Of a DNA stretch of 64,000 nt, positions 20,990 through 31,990 are shown in pieces. The position numbers and the translations under genes were made by a program. Each line of letters opens with the position of its first letter. Position 1 is the stretch's first letter. Source of the DNA: Micropterix aruncella (Eukaryota; Arthropoda; Insecta; Lepidoptera; Micropterigidae); the NCBI GenBank assembly GCA_944548615.1, contig OX155976.1, forward strand, positions 6,422,952 to 6,486,951, given 5' to 3'. The notes under the pieces were generated by a model, which worked only from the letters and a program-made list of their open reading frames with translations, was not told where the DNA came from and did not search any database.

Positions 20990-21993
20990 TTACAGTAGAA
21001 CAGATGCCTAAGAAGCATCCCTTCATCATTATTATCCCTATATTTTTTTCCCTATTGCGTCCCCTGCGTCATTATAGTTTTATTGTTTATTTTTTCTTAA
21101 ATTTATTGTTTTGTTTTCCTGCTGAATTTAAGAGGCCGTACACGAAATTTTGCGCATTTCGTGAATTTACGTAATTTTGCAGACGTGAATTTAAGGTTAA
21201 AATACTGTATTTCTATAAGTTTTATTGCACAACATAAAATAGCATTTATATTATTGTCTAATGAGTGAGCTACTTTTTTGAAAATTATTATAGAATTTTG
21301 ATTAATTGACCTTAAACCGGCGACTGTTTGTGAATTTTTGCTGTAAGAGGTTTAGAATATAACATATTTACGAATCGTTTTGACATCTAAACGGTATAAA
21401 AAAATTGCAATGTATTGTTGTGAAAGTCCGCTATATAATAAGGGAATCACTTTTTACTACTTTCATATAAAATTGTTGATCAAAAAAAATATTTAACTTT
21501 GTCAAATTTTTTAGAAAATGGGCGAAGAAATGCTTTTGATTTTGGCCTTTTAGAACTCTCGTTCATAAAATAAAAACAACAGAAATAAACTTTAGTTCAA
21601 TATCAATCCATTTCCTCAAAAAAAAAGCAAAACTATAATTAAAATTGCCAATAAAGTCTTTTAAAACAATCTAATTCTCGCGTTATGACACTCGCCTATG
21701 ATACGATTCACGCCTCAAGTCAGCTAGTTCCCGCCGAGCGCTTCCAAGGGGTGGACGTATCTCTTTGGCTCCGAAAATCCTACCTACCTATAGTTATATT
21801 ATACCATTGATTATAGAGGTATCACGGCCCACATCGATTTCGTACACGGCCTCTTAAATGATTAAAATTTAATTTATTAGTTAACCGCATAACATGTTAT
21901 TCCACTAGGTTAAGGTTAGCTGTAAGATATTGCTTTTAGGCAATAAGCTCGCCTTTTTGTTAAAGCAAATAAAGCGTTTAATTATTATTATTA
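20990..21993 (+). mobile_element. LINE 3' UTR interrupted by a TTAA element
   Basis: The last part, 21893-21993, matches the LINE end at 6542-6618 (GGTTAGCT.TAA.ATATTGC, GGCAATAAGCTCGCCTTTT, AAAGCG, (ATT)n). The upstream portion, about 20990-21131, is separated from it by the inserted element at 21132-21853. The 5' boundary is uncertain. Confidence 0.6.
21132..21853. mobile_element. Non-autonomous TTAA-flanked DNA element
   Basis: Left end GAGGCCGTACACGAAAT; the right end inverted is GAGGCCGTGTACGAAAT (15 of 17). TTAA lies on both sides (21128-21131, 21854-21857), the piggyBac-type target. The 722-bp interior is non-coding. Confidence 0.65.
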
Positions 21994-22264
21994 ATTTGTT
22001 TTTTTTCCGCACGGTTTATGCTGTGTCAATGTTTTCAGTAGTTTCAATGTCAAAATAATATAGGTAGGTAGTTTACTGTTAGATAACAAAAGACTAGCAA
22101 CAATAGAGTCGCTAAAGAAATTATCAGACTATTACTTACAAGGCCGAAAGTGCCGTTAAAATTTATCGTTGTTGAGTAACACGCATCGACAACGAAAAAG
22201 CATACATTGCCATATTTGAGCAGTTCTTACGAATTTATCGTTTAAACTGGTGTTTAGGCTGGTA
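21994..22264. other. Unassigned
   Basis: No frame or bounded repeat recognised. Confidence 0.35.
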
Positions 22265-22510
22265 GGTACTTTATAAAAAAGGAGTGTAATGTGTTCAGGT
22301 TTCATCTATGTATGTTTTCCGTTTCTTTATTCCACCATAACTTCGAAACGCTCGAACTAATTTAGAAGTATGTTGTATTGTTAGAACCGTTATATCATCT
22401 CGAGTGTCATAGGGTAACTATCCAAATATCAAGTAAATAGCATAAATTATATAAGTAAATTAACATAAATATATCGTGTTTAGTGTCAATTGAAAGGCCT
22501 GATTGAATAA
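22265..22510 (+). repeat. AACACGCTTTTAT family, outer segment only
   Basis: Reverse complement of the outer segments at 7240-7458 and 9735-9907: GTGTAATGTGTTCAGG, ATGTATGTTTTCCGTTTCTT, CCAAATATCAAGTAA and CGTGTTTAGTGTCAATTGAA. The TIR core and internal repeats are absent. Confidence 0.65.
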
Positions 22511-22521
22511 ATTTCGAAATT

Positions 22522-22862
22522 GTATACGCATTCAATTATAATAGCTCCTTCTAAGTTCCACCATGACATGGCTGATGTACCCTGGGTCGGCTTCCGATGA
22601 GGAAACTCCTCAACGGTCAACAGCCGAGACCCAACATTTTGTATACGCATTCAATTATGATAGCCCCTTCCGTATTCCACCATGACATGGCTGATGAACC
22701 ATGGCTTGGCTCGCGATGAGGGAACTCCTAAACGGTCAACAGCAGAGACCCAAAATTTTGTATACGCATTCAATTATGATAGCTCTTTCCAAATTCCACC
22801 ATGACATGGCTGATGTACCCTTGGTTGGTTCCGATGAGGGAACTCCTCAACGGTCAACAGCT
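22522..22862 (+). repeat. 119-bp tandem repeat, three units
   Basis: GTATACGCATTCAATTA starts at 22522, 22641 and 22760, an exact 119-bp period. Each unit contains CACCATGACATGGCTGATG and AACTCCT.AACGGTCAACAGC; the last unit lacks its end. A solitary diverged relative is at 57570-57700. Confidence 0.92.
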
Positions 22863-22869
22863 TACTGAC

Positions 22870-23486
22870 AAAGGTGACAGCTGTATTGCTCGTCCTGAAT
22901 TTCTCCCACGTTAAATATAGGTACAATAAATTGTGGGTTTATGCATATCTTACTATTTTAATGAGGCTTTTTATAACAAAGTGCAGGGGTTAATCGTGTA
23001 GACAACCTAGAAAGTGTAACGCAGATAATGTCTGGAAAAGTCTTGGCCTTTGCCCTGAAATTAATAAGCAATAGATAATGACGCAATCTACTCAGTCGTG
23101 TGAAATATTGTATTTATAGCTGCAAGATAAGCGTATCTACATATAAAGCGTATTGTAACCAAGTGATTATATTCGTTAGAATTTAATATGACACATACTA
23201 ACACCGTAGGTATATAGGTATGTCTAAACCCCCTTACAAAGAACTATAAAGTTTTTAAAAAAATATGCCGTGAAAAGTAAATGAGTTAGATATTAGGAAA
23301 ATGTACTTTTTCTATCTTCTGATCCAATTTTGTTCAAATCATAGATTTCCGTAGTTTTTTCGTATACTTAGTTCTACTTTTCCAGCCCACCAAGCATCAT
23401 AGAGAAAGTATTGTTGACGCGCCAAAAAAAGACGGAAGTCTGCCATGTGAATTCTCAGTCTGTGTGCGTGAATTCATAGGAGATCT
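22870..23486. other. Unassigned
   Basis: No frame, match or bounded repeat seen. Confidence 0.35.
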
Positions 23487-24075
23487 ATGATCGAGGAAAT
23501 CCCCGATCGAGATCTACTTTGGTGCCGCCTGCGAAGTTGCTTTCACCTCCTTCACATCTTCAAATCTCTTCCCTTTGAGGTCACTTTTCATTCTCGGGGG
23601 AACAGAAAAAAGTCAGAGGAAGCCAGCACAGTAGAGTGCTTGGGGGAACGACAGTCCATCTCTGAGAAACCAAATATCGAAAAACACTCAACGCTGTGCG
23701 GGGCACTCTTGGAACAAACTTTGCTGCAACGCGTCTCACTCCAAATCGTCACTCAAAATCCGTCGTCAGGCACTTCAAAAGACGCCTGCGGCTTCTAAAA
23801 GTTCCGCAATATTGATTCTGCGGTCTTCATTCAATTATTCCCTGTTTTTTTTCAACGTTTTCCGGGATGTGGCTCGTTAAATGGCGACCACCTCGAGGTT
23901 CGTCTTCTACGCTCATTTGACCTCTTTTGAAGCGACTATACCACTCATAAGCCCGTGTGCGACTCATTACATAATATTTATAGACTTCATTTCATAAGCC
24001 TGAACTGCAGTTTTCTTCAATAGGAAGCAAAACATCAAACACACTTGTTCTTTTCGCACGATTTCGAGAGGTTAA
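23487..24075 (-). mobile_element. mariner transposase remnant, middle deleted
   Basis: Minus strand. From about 24060: CVFDVLLPIEENCSSG in drifting frames, then MSRTRAYEWYSRFKRGQMSV and EDEPRGGRH, the helix-turn-helix part and linker of mariner transposases. Near 23730: RVAAKFVPR, which leads directly to TALSVFRYLVSQRWTVVP, and then DFFLFPRMKSDLKGKRFEDV near 23570. The catalytic region from the first aspartate (DEKW-type motif) up to the DNA(P/R)PH motif is gone. Frameshifts are present throughout. It belongs to a different mariner type from 38565-39828. Confidence 0.75.
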
Positions 24076-25130
24076 AAAACATGGCTTAAAAAAAACACTG
24101 CGCCACTCCTAGTGCGTTTACAGCGGCGGGGTTGAACGTACCGACTCATAGGAACCTATACCACAGTATACCAGATGTTCTGACTATAATGTGCCTATTC
24201 CACAGTATACCAGACAGTAGCTTCTCTTAGAACAAAATTGAAATCAAAACGAATACGTCACGAGTCGATATGGTCGCCAGATGTTTTGCTACTCGGCCTA
24301 GGCAGATATCCTAACGCTTGAAAAGGTCGGCAGCCATTACCTGCCCGTAATGCGTACCGTTCGCGTTCGTCGTGACGAAACCCTGTGCCCACATGCCCCG
24401 CACCCTCTTCCCGCATTGCCTTGTAGCTCGAGAGTAAAGATATTGGGTGGTATACTGTGCCTATACTAAGTAGGAATGACTATCAATCCAACTTGGAGGC
24501 TGAGCTGCAACAACAGCTCCGTTACTTTTGGGTAATCACCTGTTGACCCCCTCGTACAAGTAGCACTAATAATATTTTAATTCTGCTATACATTTTGATT
24601 AAATATTAACGCCGAGCCGTCCGAGGCTAGCCGAGAAACGAACCGCGCTGCCCGAGGCAGTTGCAAAGGAACACAACCAGTTTCTTCCGCTGTCCGCCTC
24701 ATCGATTTTATTTAAGAAATTAATAATCAGGTGAAATCAGTTCTTGGATACTTGTCTGGAAAATGTTGGGGTGATAGACACAACCGTTTTTTTTTGTAAT
24801 TTCAAATAGGATATTGTCGCTAGAAATAAATATAAAATCGGCTTTGCAAAGTCTCGCTTTGCAGCCGCTTTTAGGCCGACCGCGAGCTAGGCGATCAACT
24901 GTTGACCTGCGGCCATTTTGACATGCTTATCCAAGATGGCCGTGACAGTGATCAGCTGTTGACCGGCAGCCATGTTGTTATCGAAGCTGTCACTTTTGAC
25001 AGTACAGTAATTAGGCTGCGTATCCAAAAGGCAAAACCATGCCAATTGGATGCGTCTTGATGTGCCGATTTTAAATTTAATTTTGCTACACATTCGATGT
25101 TCTACACATCGATTTACAAATAATAATTGA
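24076..25130. other. Unassigned, with a short near-repeat at 24890-24990
   Basis: GATCAACTGTTGACCTGCGGCCAT and GATCAGCTGTTGACCGGCAGCCAT (24-mers with 20 matches) lie about 60 bp apart. Nothing else was recognised. Confidence 0.35.
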
Positions 25131-25134
25131 AAAA

Positions 25135-25260
25135 GAAGAAGTGCGAGCCCGGATGGGACTCGGGCATGCGGGGCGGTTTCCCCTGGGAATCGTACTTCGG
25201 GCGCTCCTGGACGGTTTGCGCACCGTGTGGCGGCAGCCAATGGACATATCAGTACAAGAC
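25135..25260 (-). mobile_element. 0.67-kb retroposon, 3' fragment
   Basis: GAAGTGCGAGCCCGGATGGG, GGGCGCTCCTGGACGGTTTG and CGCACCGTGTGGCG match the same block in the minus-strand copies at 35858 and 60845. Both ends are missing. Confidence 0.65.
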
Positions 25261-25299
25261 GTACCGAGAAAATATCAGTACACACGCCGGGGGCAATTT

Positions 25300-26379
25300 G
25301 AATTAGTCTGTAAGGCTTGTGAGGGACCACCCCTCACAAGACTCCAAATTATTCGATGTGAGGTGGTGGTGTCAACTTACGAGTTATCTCCGTATTTAAA
25401 GGCGGTTTTGATGAGGCAGAAGACATTTATTGATTGAATCGATTGAATATTGCCAGTTATAACGCTTGCCGAATTAACGAGTGCCCGGATTACTTTATCG
25501 AGACGCGAGGGTTGCGCGAAGGAGGTTATGTAGGAAAGTGGATGAGGATTGTATGTGCGCTCCTAGTACCTTGTACTGGACACGGCTCGAGTCTGTGGGA
25601 TTACAGACTGATGCTTCGAGACTCAGGGAAAATGAGGAAAGGAAACCAAGGAGCCGGATCCGTTGAGCGACCTCGTAGAGGATATGCCGTCGCGACCTTG
25701 GGGCAAGGTGATCAATCAGGGACTGATAATTTGGTTGCTTTTTGGCCGGTTTATTATAGGCCGTGCAATGATGCAATTTGAAATATTCTGAGTAAAAGTA
25801 TTGTTTCATCGTGCTGATTCATAGCTGCACGAGTCAAAATAATAGCTGAATTGTGTCAGGGGATTTCACTGGAAATCGATGCATTAGTGGATCGTATGTA
25901 GTGGTCCGTTACAGGCTCCTGAATAATATTTGAAATAATAAATAAATCTAAAATACCGAAAAGACTACATCTAATGTTGGATTTGGAGGTATTAATAATT
26001 GAGAATAGCAAATGTACGGTTTAGGAAGAAACCCGTTCGCGATTCCCGCAGCGGTTCTCGAGTTATTTATTAGGTGACAGGCAGACGGATGGCGCAGCGT
26101 TCAACCTTGAACCGGCTAAGTTTGAGAAGTGGTCGCACGGAACGGTGGTCGTGTCGACCGCATAAATATAACGACCAGCCGACATGCTTATTATGAAACG
26201 TTCGACAGAACGTGAGTGGTGAGCGGTCGCGAATATCAGAATACCCCACGGAATCCGCGAACAAAGCGTCTTGAGCCGCGCGATAATGTCGAACATGAAG
26301 GTCATACCGCACGCTAACGTTGATGATGATGACGTTGATTTGCTGAATACACAGTATTTATGATGTTGATGAATACTTA
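25300..26379. other. Unassigned; short repeat at 25914-25960
   Basis: GGCTCCTGAATAATATTTGA followed by AATAATAAATAAATCT recurs at 30009-30050. Several overlapping frames near 25434-25810 and 26063-26539 have no recognisable domains and conflict with one another. Confidence 0.35.
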
Positions 26380-26543
26380 GTGCTTGTTCACATGGTGTGG
26401 TTTCGTCCGCGCGGTTCGCTCCGCGCGGATATGTGTAGTAGAAAACCGCGCGGTCTCGTCTGAACGAATGTAGAGAGCTCACTACAACTCGAAACCGCAC
26501 GGAGCGAACAGCGCGGACGAAACCGCACCATGTGAACAAGTAC
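26380..26543. mobile_element. Foldback MITE, Harbinger-type TTA target
   Basis: CTTGTTCACATGGTGTGGTT and CGTCCGCGCGGTTCGCTCCG on the left are inverted on the right as CGGAGCGAACAGCGCGGACG and AACCGCACCATGTGAACAAG. TTA lies on both sides (26377-26379, 26544-26546). It is 164 bp and GC-rich. Confidence 0.8.
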
Positions 26544-26654
26544 TTAATCTTGCCACAGTTGCTTATTCATTTTATTTTAATCTATACAAAAAAATAATAT
26601 AATCCTCGAACGTTCTGCAAAATAGTGGTGGACATGTACAGAATGAGTTTTTAA

Positions 26655-27629
26655 CCGCCCTACATATAATAATAATAATGATAATTTTATTCAATCAAAA
26701 ACATACATTTACAATTGTATTAGTTGCATAATCTGCCTAACTAGGCCATAGCCCGTACCAAGGAAGACTATGTATGGCAAAGATTTATTCATGTGCACAT
26801 AGTGTTAAAACGAAACATACAAAATATGATAAAATATAAAATAGATAAGCGAATTCAAATTAAACTTATTATTATATTTAAAAATATTGATATAGCATGG
26901 TCATGGAAATAAATATTAATATAAAATGTCGTAACATGAATTTTGTAGAACAAATAAATAAATAGTGTTAAAATATAAAGTGTAGTGCAATATATGACAA
27001 TAATAATAATGCGGACCTTTACTTTAAAATATGACTTATTCCCTTTTCCACCTCATTTCTACCAAGTTGAAGTAAATGTTGTGTAATTTTAAATTTTAAT
27101 TGGATTGGCTTAGTTTGTTGGCATGATTTTATAGACTCTCTATGATTGTTATAAATTTTGGGCCCTTTAAAGCCGAAGTGTCTTTGGGCGAAGGATGTTC
27201 GGGTTTTCTGTACAATGTGTTTACAGGTTGTGGCGCTCCTCGTTGAAATTTTATGCTCAGGTTTAACGTGAGTATCTTTAATTTTCAGGTAGTTGAGAAA
27301 GACTGTTTTTGCATATACCTGCCTGATGTCTAATATCTTCAGCTCTGAAAACAAGTCGTATACGAACGTACGTGATACCTCTGTTATATTATCCCCCCAA
27401 ACGCAACAACCCGTGTCACAAAAACAAAACTAAATAAAAAAACGAAAACCACAAAACGTACGGAATACGTCAAATTGTTCCTACGATTCTAAATACAAAA
27501 CGGGTAATAAATTGGTCTATTTTGTAAAAACACATGTCTGGCAAACAAGAATTGTTATTAGGAAATCTAATGAAAAAACCCAACGATTTTGTTACATGCT
27601 TTTTGAATAATAACCTAAAGGAAGGGCGG
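26655..27629. mobile_element. TTAA-flanked element with a nested LINE
   Basis: TTAA|CCGCCCTAC at the left and GGGCGG|TTAA at the right give a 4-bp TTAA duplication and a short CCGCCCT inverted end. The interior outside the LINE (27357-27629) belongs to the TACGAACGTACGTGATACG family also at 18640-18825 and 61687-62000. The LINE at 26665-27356 lies in its first bases. Confidence 0.6.
26665..27356 (-). mobile_element. LINE C-terminus (Jockey/CR1 group), nested
   Basis: Minus-strand frame 27354-27019, 111 codons without a stop: LDIRQVYAKTVFLNYLKIKD, HKISTRSATTCKHIVQKTRT and FAQRHFGFKGPKIYNN match the conserved C-terminal tail of insect LINE ORF2 (Y-K-LL...R......T..G.R.F...GPKI.N). The 3' UTR runs left to an AATAAAATTATCATTATTAT tail at about 26665-26700. 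It is 5'-truncated inside the C-terminal tail region. Confidence 0.72.
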
Positions 27630-27765
27630 TTAATTAGTGACATCCTTGAAGTGGGTTAATCAGTAGGTACGAGCAAATAAACGACTTCTATTTTTTTTTG
27701 AGAAAAAACAAAAAAACAAAAATTGAGAAATGTAATGTTTTGATAAACAGTGTTAAAATAGTCCA

Positions 27766-27848
27766 GCGCGTTGCACTATCTAGCGGTAGGTAAAATATCG
27801 CGAATATTGTTTATTCGCGATATTTTACTTATTGCTAGATGACGCCGC
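27766..27848. repeat. Imperfect 40-bp-arm hairpin
   Basis: GTAAAATATCGCGAATA and its exact complement TATTCGCGATATTTTAC (17 bp, loop TTGTT) form the core. Pairing extends outward through CTAGC and GCGCG with mismatches. Likely a small foldback repeat; a Helitron-like copy starts just after it. Confidence 0.6.
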
Positions 27849-27857
27849 GCCCGTATA

Positions 27858-28020
27858 TCTTACTAATATTATAAACGCGAAAGTTTGTATGTATGTATGG
27901 ATGTTTGTTACTCTTTCACGCAAAAAGTACTGAATGGATTTTGATAAAACTTTATAATAATATAGCTTACACATCAGAATAACACATAGGCTATAATTTA
28001 TAAAGATATAGTGTGAATTA
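27858..28020 (+). mobile_element. Helitron-like element, partial copy
   Basis: The first ~160 bp of the element at 28118, nearly identical (CTTACTAATATTATAAACGC ... AATTTATAAAGATATA). The 3' half is absent. Confidence 0.65.
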
Positions 28021-28117
28021 TCTAAAATATAACGATAACTGTCAAGTAAGTAGGAAAAAAATCTAAGAAATTGACATTCGAAATTTAAATTCTATCCTAC
28101 TATCCTATCCTACTAAT

Positions 28118-28327
28118 ATTATAAACGCGAAAGTTTGTATGTATGTATGGATGTTTGGTACTCTTTCACGCAAAAACTACTGAATGGATTTTGATAAAAC
28201 TTTACAATAATATAGCTTACACATCAGAATAACACATAGGCTATAATTTATAAAGATATATGGTTTTCTATCATCATTATCACAATTTTCCATCACCACG
28301 CGGGTGAAACCGCTGGGCGCAGCTAGT
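28118..28327 (+). mobile_element. Helitron-like element, short complete copy
   Basis: TCCTACTAATATTATAAACG at the start, and GGGTGAAACCGCTGGGCGCA then GCTAGT at the end. TC...CTAG ends without inverted repeats fit non-autonomous Helitrons. 210 bp, non-coding. With 27858-28020 it makes a direct repeat at 260-bp spacing. Confidence 0.65.
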
Positions 28328-28948
28328 AGTTAAATATAAATATAATTTAAGAGGAAATAGTTAAAAATAAACTAGTTTTTTGCTTCTCTTGAAAAATATT
28401 TAATTTTGACTTACACGGTAGGTACTTTTGTTTATGCAACGATATTAGGCGCGGAATTTTGTCCCGGCAACTGACGCGCAGCGTTAAATACCTATTCAGC
28501 GCCCGTGAATTATGGTCGGCGCAGTCTTAGTATACATTTTAAAGTTATTTTAACATTAAGCGGCTATATAAAATGTCTAAACAACTATGTAAAGTTTTTA
28601 GAAGACAATAAATGCGATTTGATTTGACTTAACGCTTTAAACTTTTATTTATCAGTCAATATTTTGAAATTTTCAAAATAAAACTGATTCATCTGCTTCA
28701 TGGATGTCACTAATTAAAAACTCACCAGTATATAGGGCTATGTATATGGTATAATATACCAAAATGCCAGTGGGTCTGATGAATATGAATTACAAACATC
28801 GCTTGGAATTATTTTAGACAGACTACTCTCAAACAAAGAGGGACAATAAACCTGCCCATTGTGACATTTCACAATAAAAAGTATTAACAAACAAAGAGCG
28901 GATCTGATTGAGACAAATAAAATGTACACAAATTATTACGCTGTCTGG
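28328..28948. other. Unassigned
   Basis: No gene or bounded repeat. GATGTCACTAATTAAAAACTC near 28704 weakly resembles the foldback arm at 18345. Confidence 0.35.
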
Positions 28949-28959
28949 CTATCATAAAT

Positions 28960-29638
28960 GGTGGTGAACGGTTTCGTGCAGCTTGGGCCACAAGATCCAT
29001 TTTGTCCTCGGATCGGCTTAACTCACGATTCAGCTCCTATTCAGAAGCCTCCTCGAGTGGAAGGCTACCCCGGGTATGACTCCCGTGTCTCAGGCCTCAG
29101 AGCTGGTGGACCGGTTTCTCCCGGCGGGATTGCATCCCGGCGCCACTGGACCGTTTGCGCACCGGTCGGCGAAGCCAATCGACTGTGCATTCTGACTAAT
29201 ATCTGAAGGGGTCTGGAGACTATGGAAATATACTGTTTCCTAAGCAGCGGGCTGGATGTTCACCTTTTGTCTTGCCACTCTTGAAATGACCTTGTGCCAC
29301 TCGATCCCGTGTGGCACAACGGGCAAAGAACGCCGAGGTCCGCGATAAATACAAACTGAATTACCGCTGTAATACAACAGGTAGAGGTCGCGTAAGCGAC
29401 TTCGGACTCGAAACCAGTCGAGAGACCGGAGTAATCTGGTCGCAACTGGAAGTAAGGGCGTGAGTGTATGCCCGCTGGGTAACATTCCTGGTTATCTCGC
29501 GAAGCTTCGGGCATGAAGCGGAGCTTGACGGTGGATTATTTTGTCCTAAGTCTTCTGCGCTCACTTCATGGGAGATTATTTCGTTAAAACTTCCCGAGGT
29601 GACGAGTTCGCCCGTTGTATTTGACAACTCTACTACTA
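28960..29638 (-). mobile_element. 0.67-kb retroposon, subfamily 2, copy E, with target duplication
   Basis: 679 bp between perfect 11-bp duplications CTATCATAAAT (28949-28959 and 29639-29649). Read on the minus strand it starts TAGTAGTAGAGTTGTCAAAT, ACAACGGGCG, and ends GCTGCACGAAACCGTTCACC. It aligns over its length with copies A, B, C and D but has its own 3' end, shared with 54725. No conserved frame. An unrelated MITE starts 8 bp after the right duplication. Confidence 0.88.
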
Positions 29639-29657
29639 CTATCATAAATTTAGTTCT

Positions 29658-29954
29658 GGGCCCGATTGCGTTTCTTCGAGAACTAAGATCGGAATTAGTT
29701 CACGCCAGCGAAACAGGACAGTCATAGAGCGGAATATAAAATGAGCATTTTCCAGCAATTGATCATAAGGCGGCATAATCTAAGACCGAACGAAATTAGT
29801 TCAAACTAATTCAGATGGTTTTATTTTCGGTAGGTAGTTTTTGTGCAGGAATAGATACAATCGTTCATTTTACATTCCGCTCTGATGCACGGCTCTGTCT
29901 CGTTCGCATGAACTATTTTCCGATATTAGTTCACGAAGAAACGCAATAGAGCCC
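29658..29954. mobile_element. MITE, GGGCCCGATTGCGTTTC family, copy 1
   Basis: GGGCCCGATTGCGTTTCTTC on the left is inverted as GAAGAAACGCAATAGAGCCC on the right, and complementarity continues for about 100 bp on each side (AACTAAGATCGG / CCGATATTAGTT, AGAGCGGAATATAAAATGA / TCATTTTACATTCCGCTCT). 297 bp. A second copy is at 55764-56059. Confidence 0.85.
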
Positions 29955-31800
29955 ATTGTGGACTTATACACTCTAGATTTAATAGACATGGCGAATTGGA
30001 TCAGTCTGTAAGGCTTCTGAATAATATTTGAAATAATAAATAAATCTGTAATTTTGAAAACTACACTGACAATGTTGCCTTAAGGGGGAGCCTGATTTAG
30101 AAGGCTAAAAAACTTTTTATTTAAACTTTAGTTGAAATCTGATCACGAATCTTTTATATCAGTTTGATTAACATTTGAAAGATAATTTTTTTTTTTGTAA
30201 TAGTAAAAAAATATTTTTAAGATATTGAATTGCAAATGTTTCTATCCCTGCAGAATGTACGGTATCTGCTTGCGCCGGTAATAGCGAGCGTAATTTTGTT
30301 TGAAACAAAAAAAATACGTGTGGCACTCGGGGACTGCCGCGGTAAAGCTATTGCATAGCATTTTTAACAACTTATGCAATTATAATTATTTATTTATTTT
30401 ATTTTTTCTGATATCAGATAACTGCGCTCTATCGGAAAACGTTGAAATTATTCCGAATCATTTGCGGCTGCGAAAGCAAATGATTCGGAATAATTTAAAC
30501 GTCTTCCGATAGAGCGCCGCGCACGAATTTTTTATTCGATAAAGCGAAAAAAACGGATTATTCGAAAAAAATCGTAGATGAAAAGATAGATAATTAAATT
30601 ATCTTTAAAATGGTGCAGGTTTCATAATAATACGCCAAATAGTATTTGCGTAGTAGTCGTTTTTGTGTTCGGTTAGACCTAATTTCACAAATTAATTACA
30701 CTATGTAATATAAACAAAATCTAAAATATTCAAAGCTAAGAATATTAGGAAAATGTTCTTGTTTAACATATATTTTTTTCGAATCGTAAGCAGTACTCGT
30801 TTAGACGTAATTATCAGTTTACAATCATTAATTTTCGTTAAGAAATTTCTTCACTCGGTCGCCGCGCTGGCCTAGGCCCGCGATAAAAGCTATGCAATAG
30901 CTTAAAAATAAAGTAAAATATAAATTTTTACAATATATTTTGTAGATGAACTAAAAGTTATCATTTCTATAATTTTTCAAGGATTTAAAGAAACAAAATT
31001 GATTGTCGCCCAAAAATGTTGTGTTTAACTGGTAAAACAAATATATTTAAAAAAATCTGTTTTTTTTAGTTTATATAGAAGAGAATTTAATAAAGTTTAA
31101 ATATGTTTTGGAACAATTCGATCCGTCAAGTACTTTTTTTATCACCTGAGCAAAAATAAAAAATAAGATTTTGAGAAAATGCAATGCGTTTAAAGTTTTC
31201 TTGTAAGAAAAGTAGTAAGTCTTTTACACTTACAGCAATCTAAGACTATCAGCTATTCCAGAGTTAAAAGATATCGACTTTAAGATAAAAAATGAATAAA
31301 TTGAAAAACATCTTTTTTTGCCGTCTAATTCTGGCTCCCCTCCTAATAGATGGGAAGAGCGAACATACGCTGCTGTGAGTAAGTCTTCGACCAGTTACCC
31401 ATAAAATAAACGCTTAGTTGTATTTTTTAAAGTTAATGGCGCACCCATCCCGTTTTTTTTTGTTGGAGTTAATCATTCATTGGAGGAGTTATACAACTCT
31501 ATTTACCATTTCTACAACCGGTGTGGGTTGGAAAACAATTAAGAGAGTGACAATTGTCTCAAAATGCCGTTCACGTCTTACCTGAAAAGGGGTTTTGTAT
31601 TGAACACCCATGTTATTTTTGAGTAGTTGCATCTTGAACACGTAGCAAGACGGTTGTTTTGAAATAGTTTTAGATTCTCGTCGTGAATATTAAAAAATAT
31701 ATATTTCGAAATACCGTCGTTTAAGCCTACCACGGAAAAGTGTCTATAGTGCTGTTGACCTATGAAAACTTTTATTATTGTTTATCAAAATAGGTAAAAT
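29955..31800. other. Unassigned AT-rich stretch
   Basis: The longest gene-free and mostly repeat-free stretch in the first half. It contains the strong hairpin at 30424-30517 and the short repeat at 30009-30050. No protein similarity seen. Confidence 0.4.
30424..30517. repeat. 94-nt hairpin with 42-bp arms
   Basis: GCGCTCTATCGGAA...ATTATTCCGAATCATTTGC pairs with the downstream arm with only two mismatches, leaving a ~10-nt loop (GGCTGCGAAA). The size fits a microRNA precursor, but near-perfect pairing over 42 bp is more typical of a foldback repeat. Confidence 0.7.
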
Positions 31801-31806
31801 TAGTGT

Positions 31807-31990
31807 AATGGATAGAAAAATAATCATTATTCACCACAAAGAAGGATATTCAGTGCGAAAAATCTTGACAAATGACAAGGAAGTCAGTTGGTGAAATCCA
31901 TTATGTGAACAACAAAATTAAAGAAACTGATCAAATCAAGGATCTAAGTGCCTGCGTAATCAGAACGACTTTGATTATTTAGTCTGTAGA
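31807..31990 (+). mobile_element. Tc1/mariner transposase N-terminal remnant
   Basis: From ATG 31808: MDRKIIIIHHKEGYSVRKI, then after a frameshift TRKSVGEIHYVNNKIKETDQ. This resembles the first DNA-binding domain of Tc1-like transposases (..HKEGYS.R.I......STV..I...YK.TG). Short and degenerate, so only tentative. Confidence 0.45.

Noticed and set aside
24887..25330. 147-codon minus-strand frame
   Set aside because: It passes through a retroposon fragment, and its tail comes from a short near-repeat (QQLI twice); no domain.
25434..25810. Overlapping 115- and 104-codon frames on both strands
   Set aside because: Mutually exclusive, no known motif; GC content locally raises the chance of open frames.
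26063..26539. 158-codon minus-strand frame
   Set aside because: It runs through the foldback MITE at 26380-26543, so much of it is transposon end sequence.
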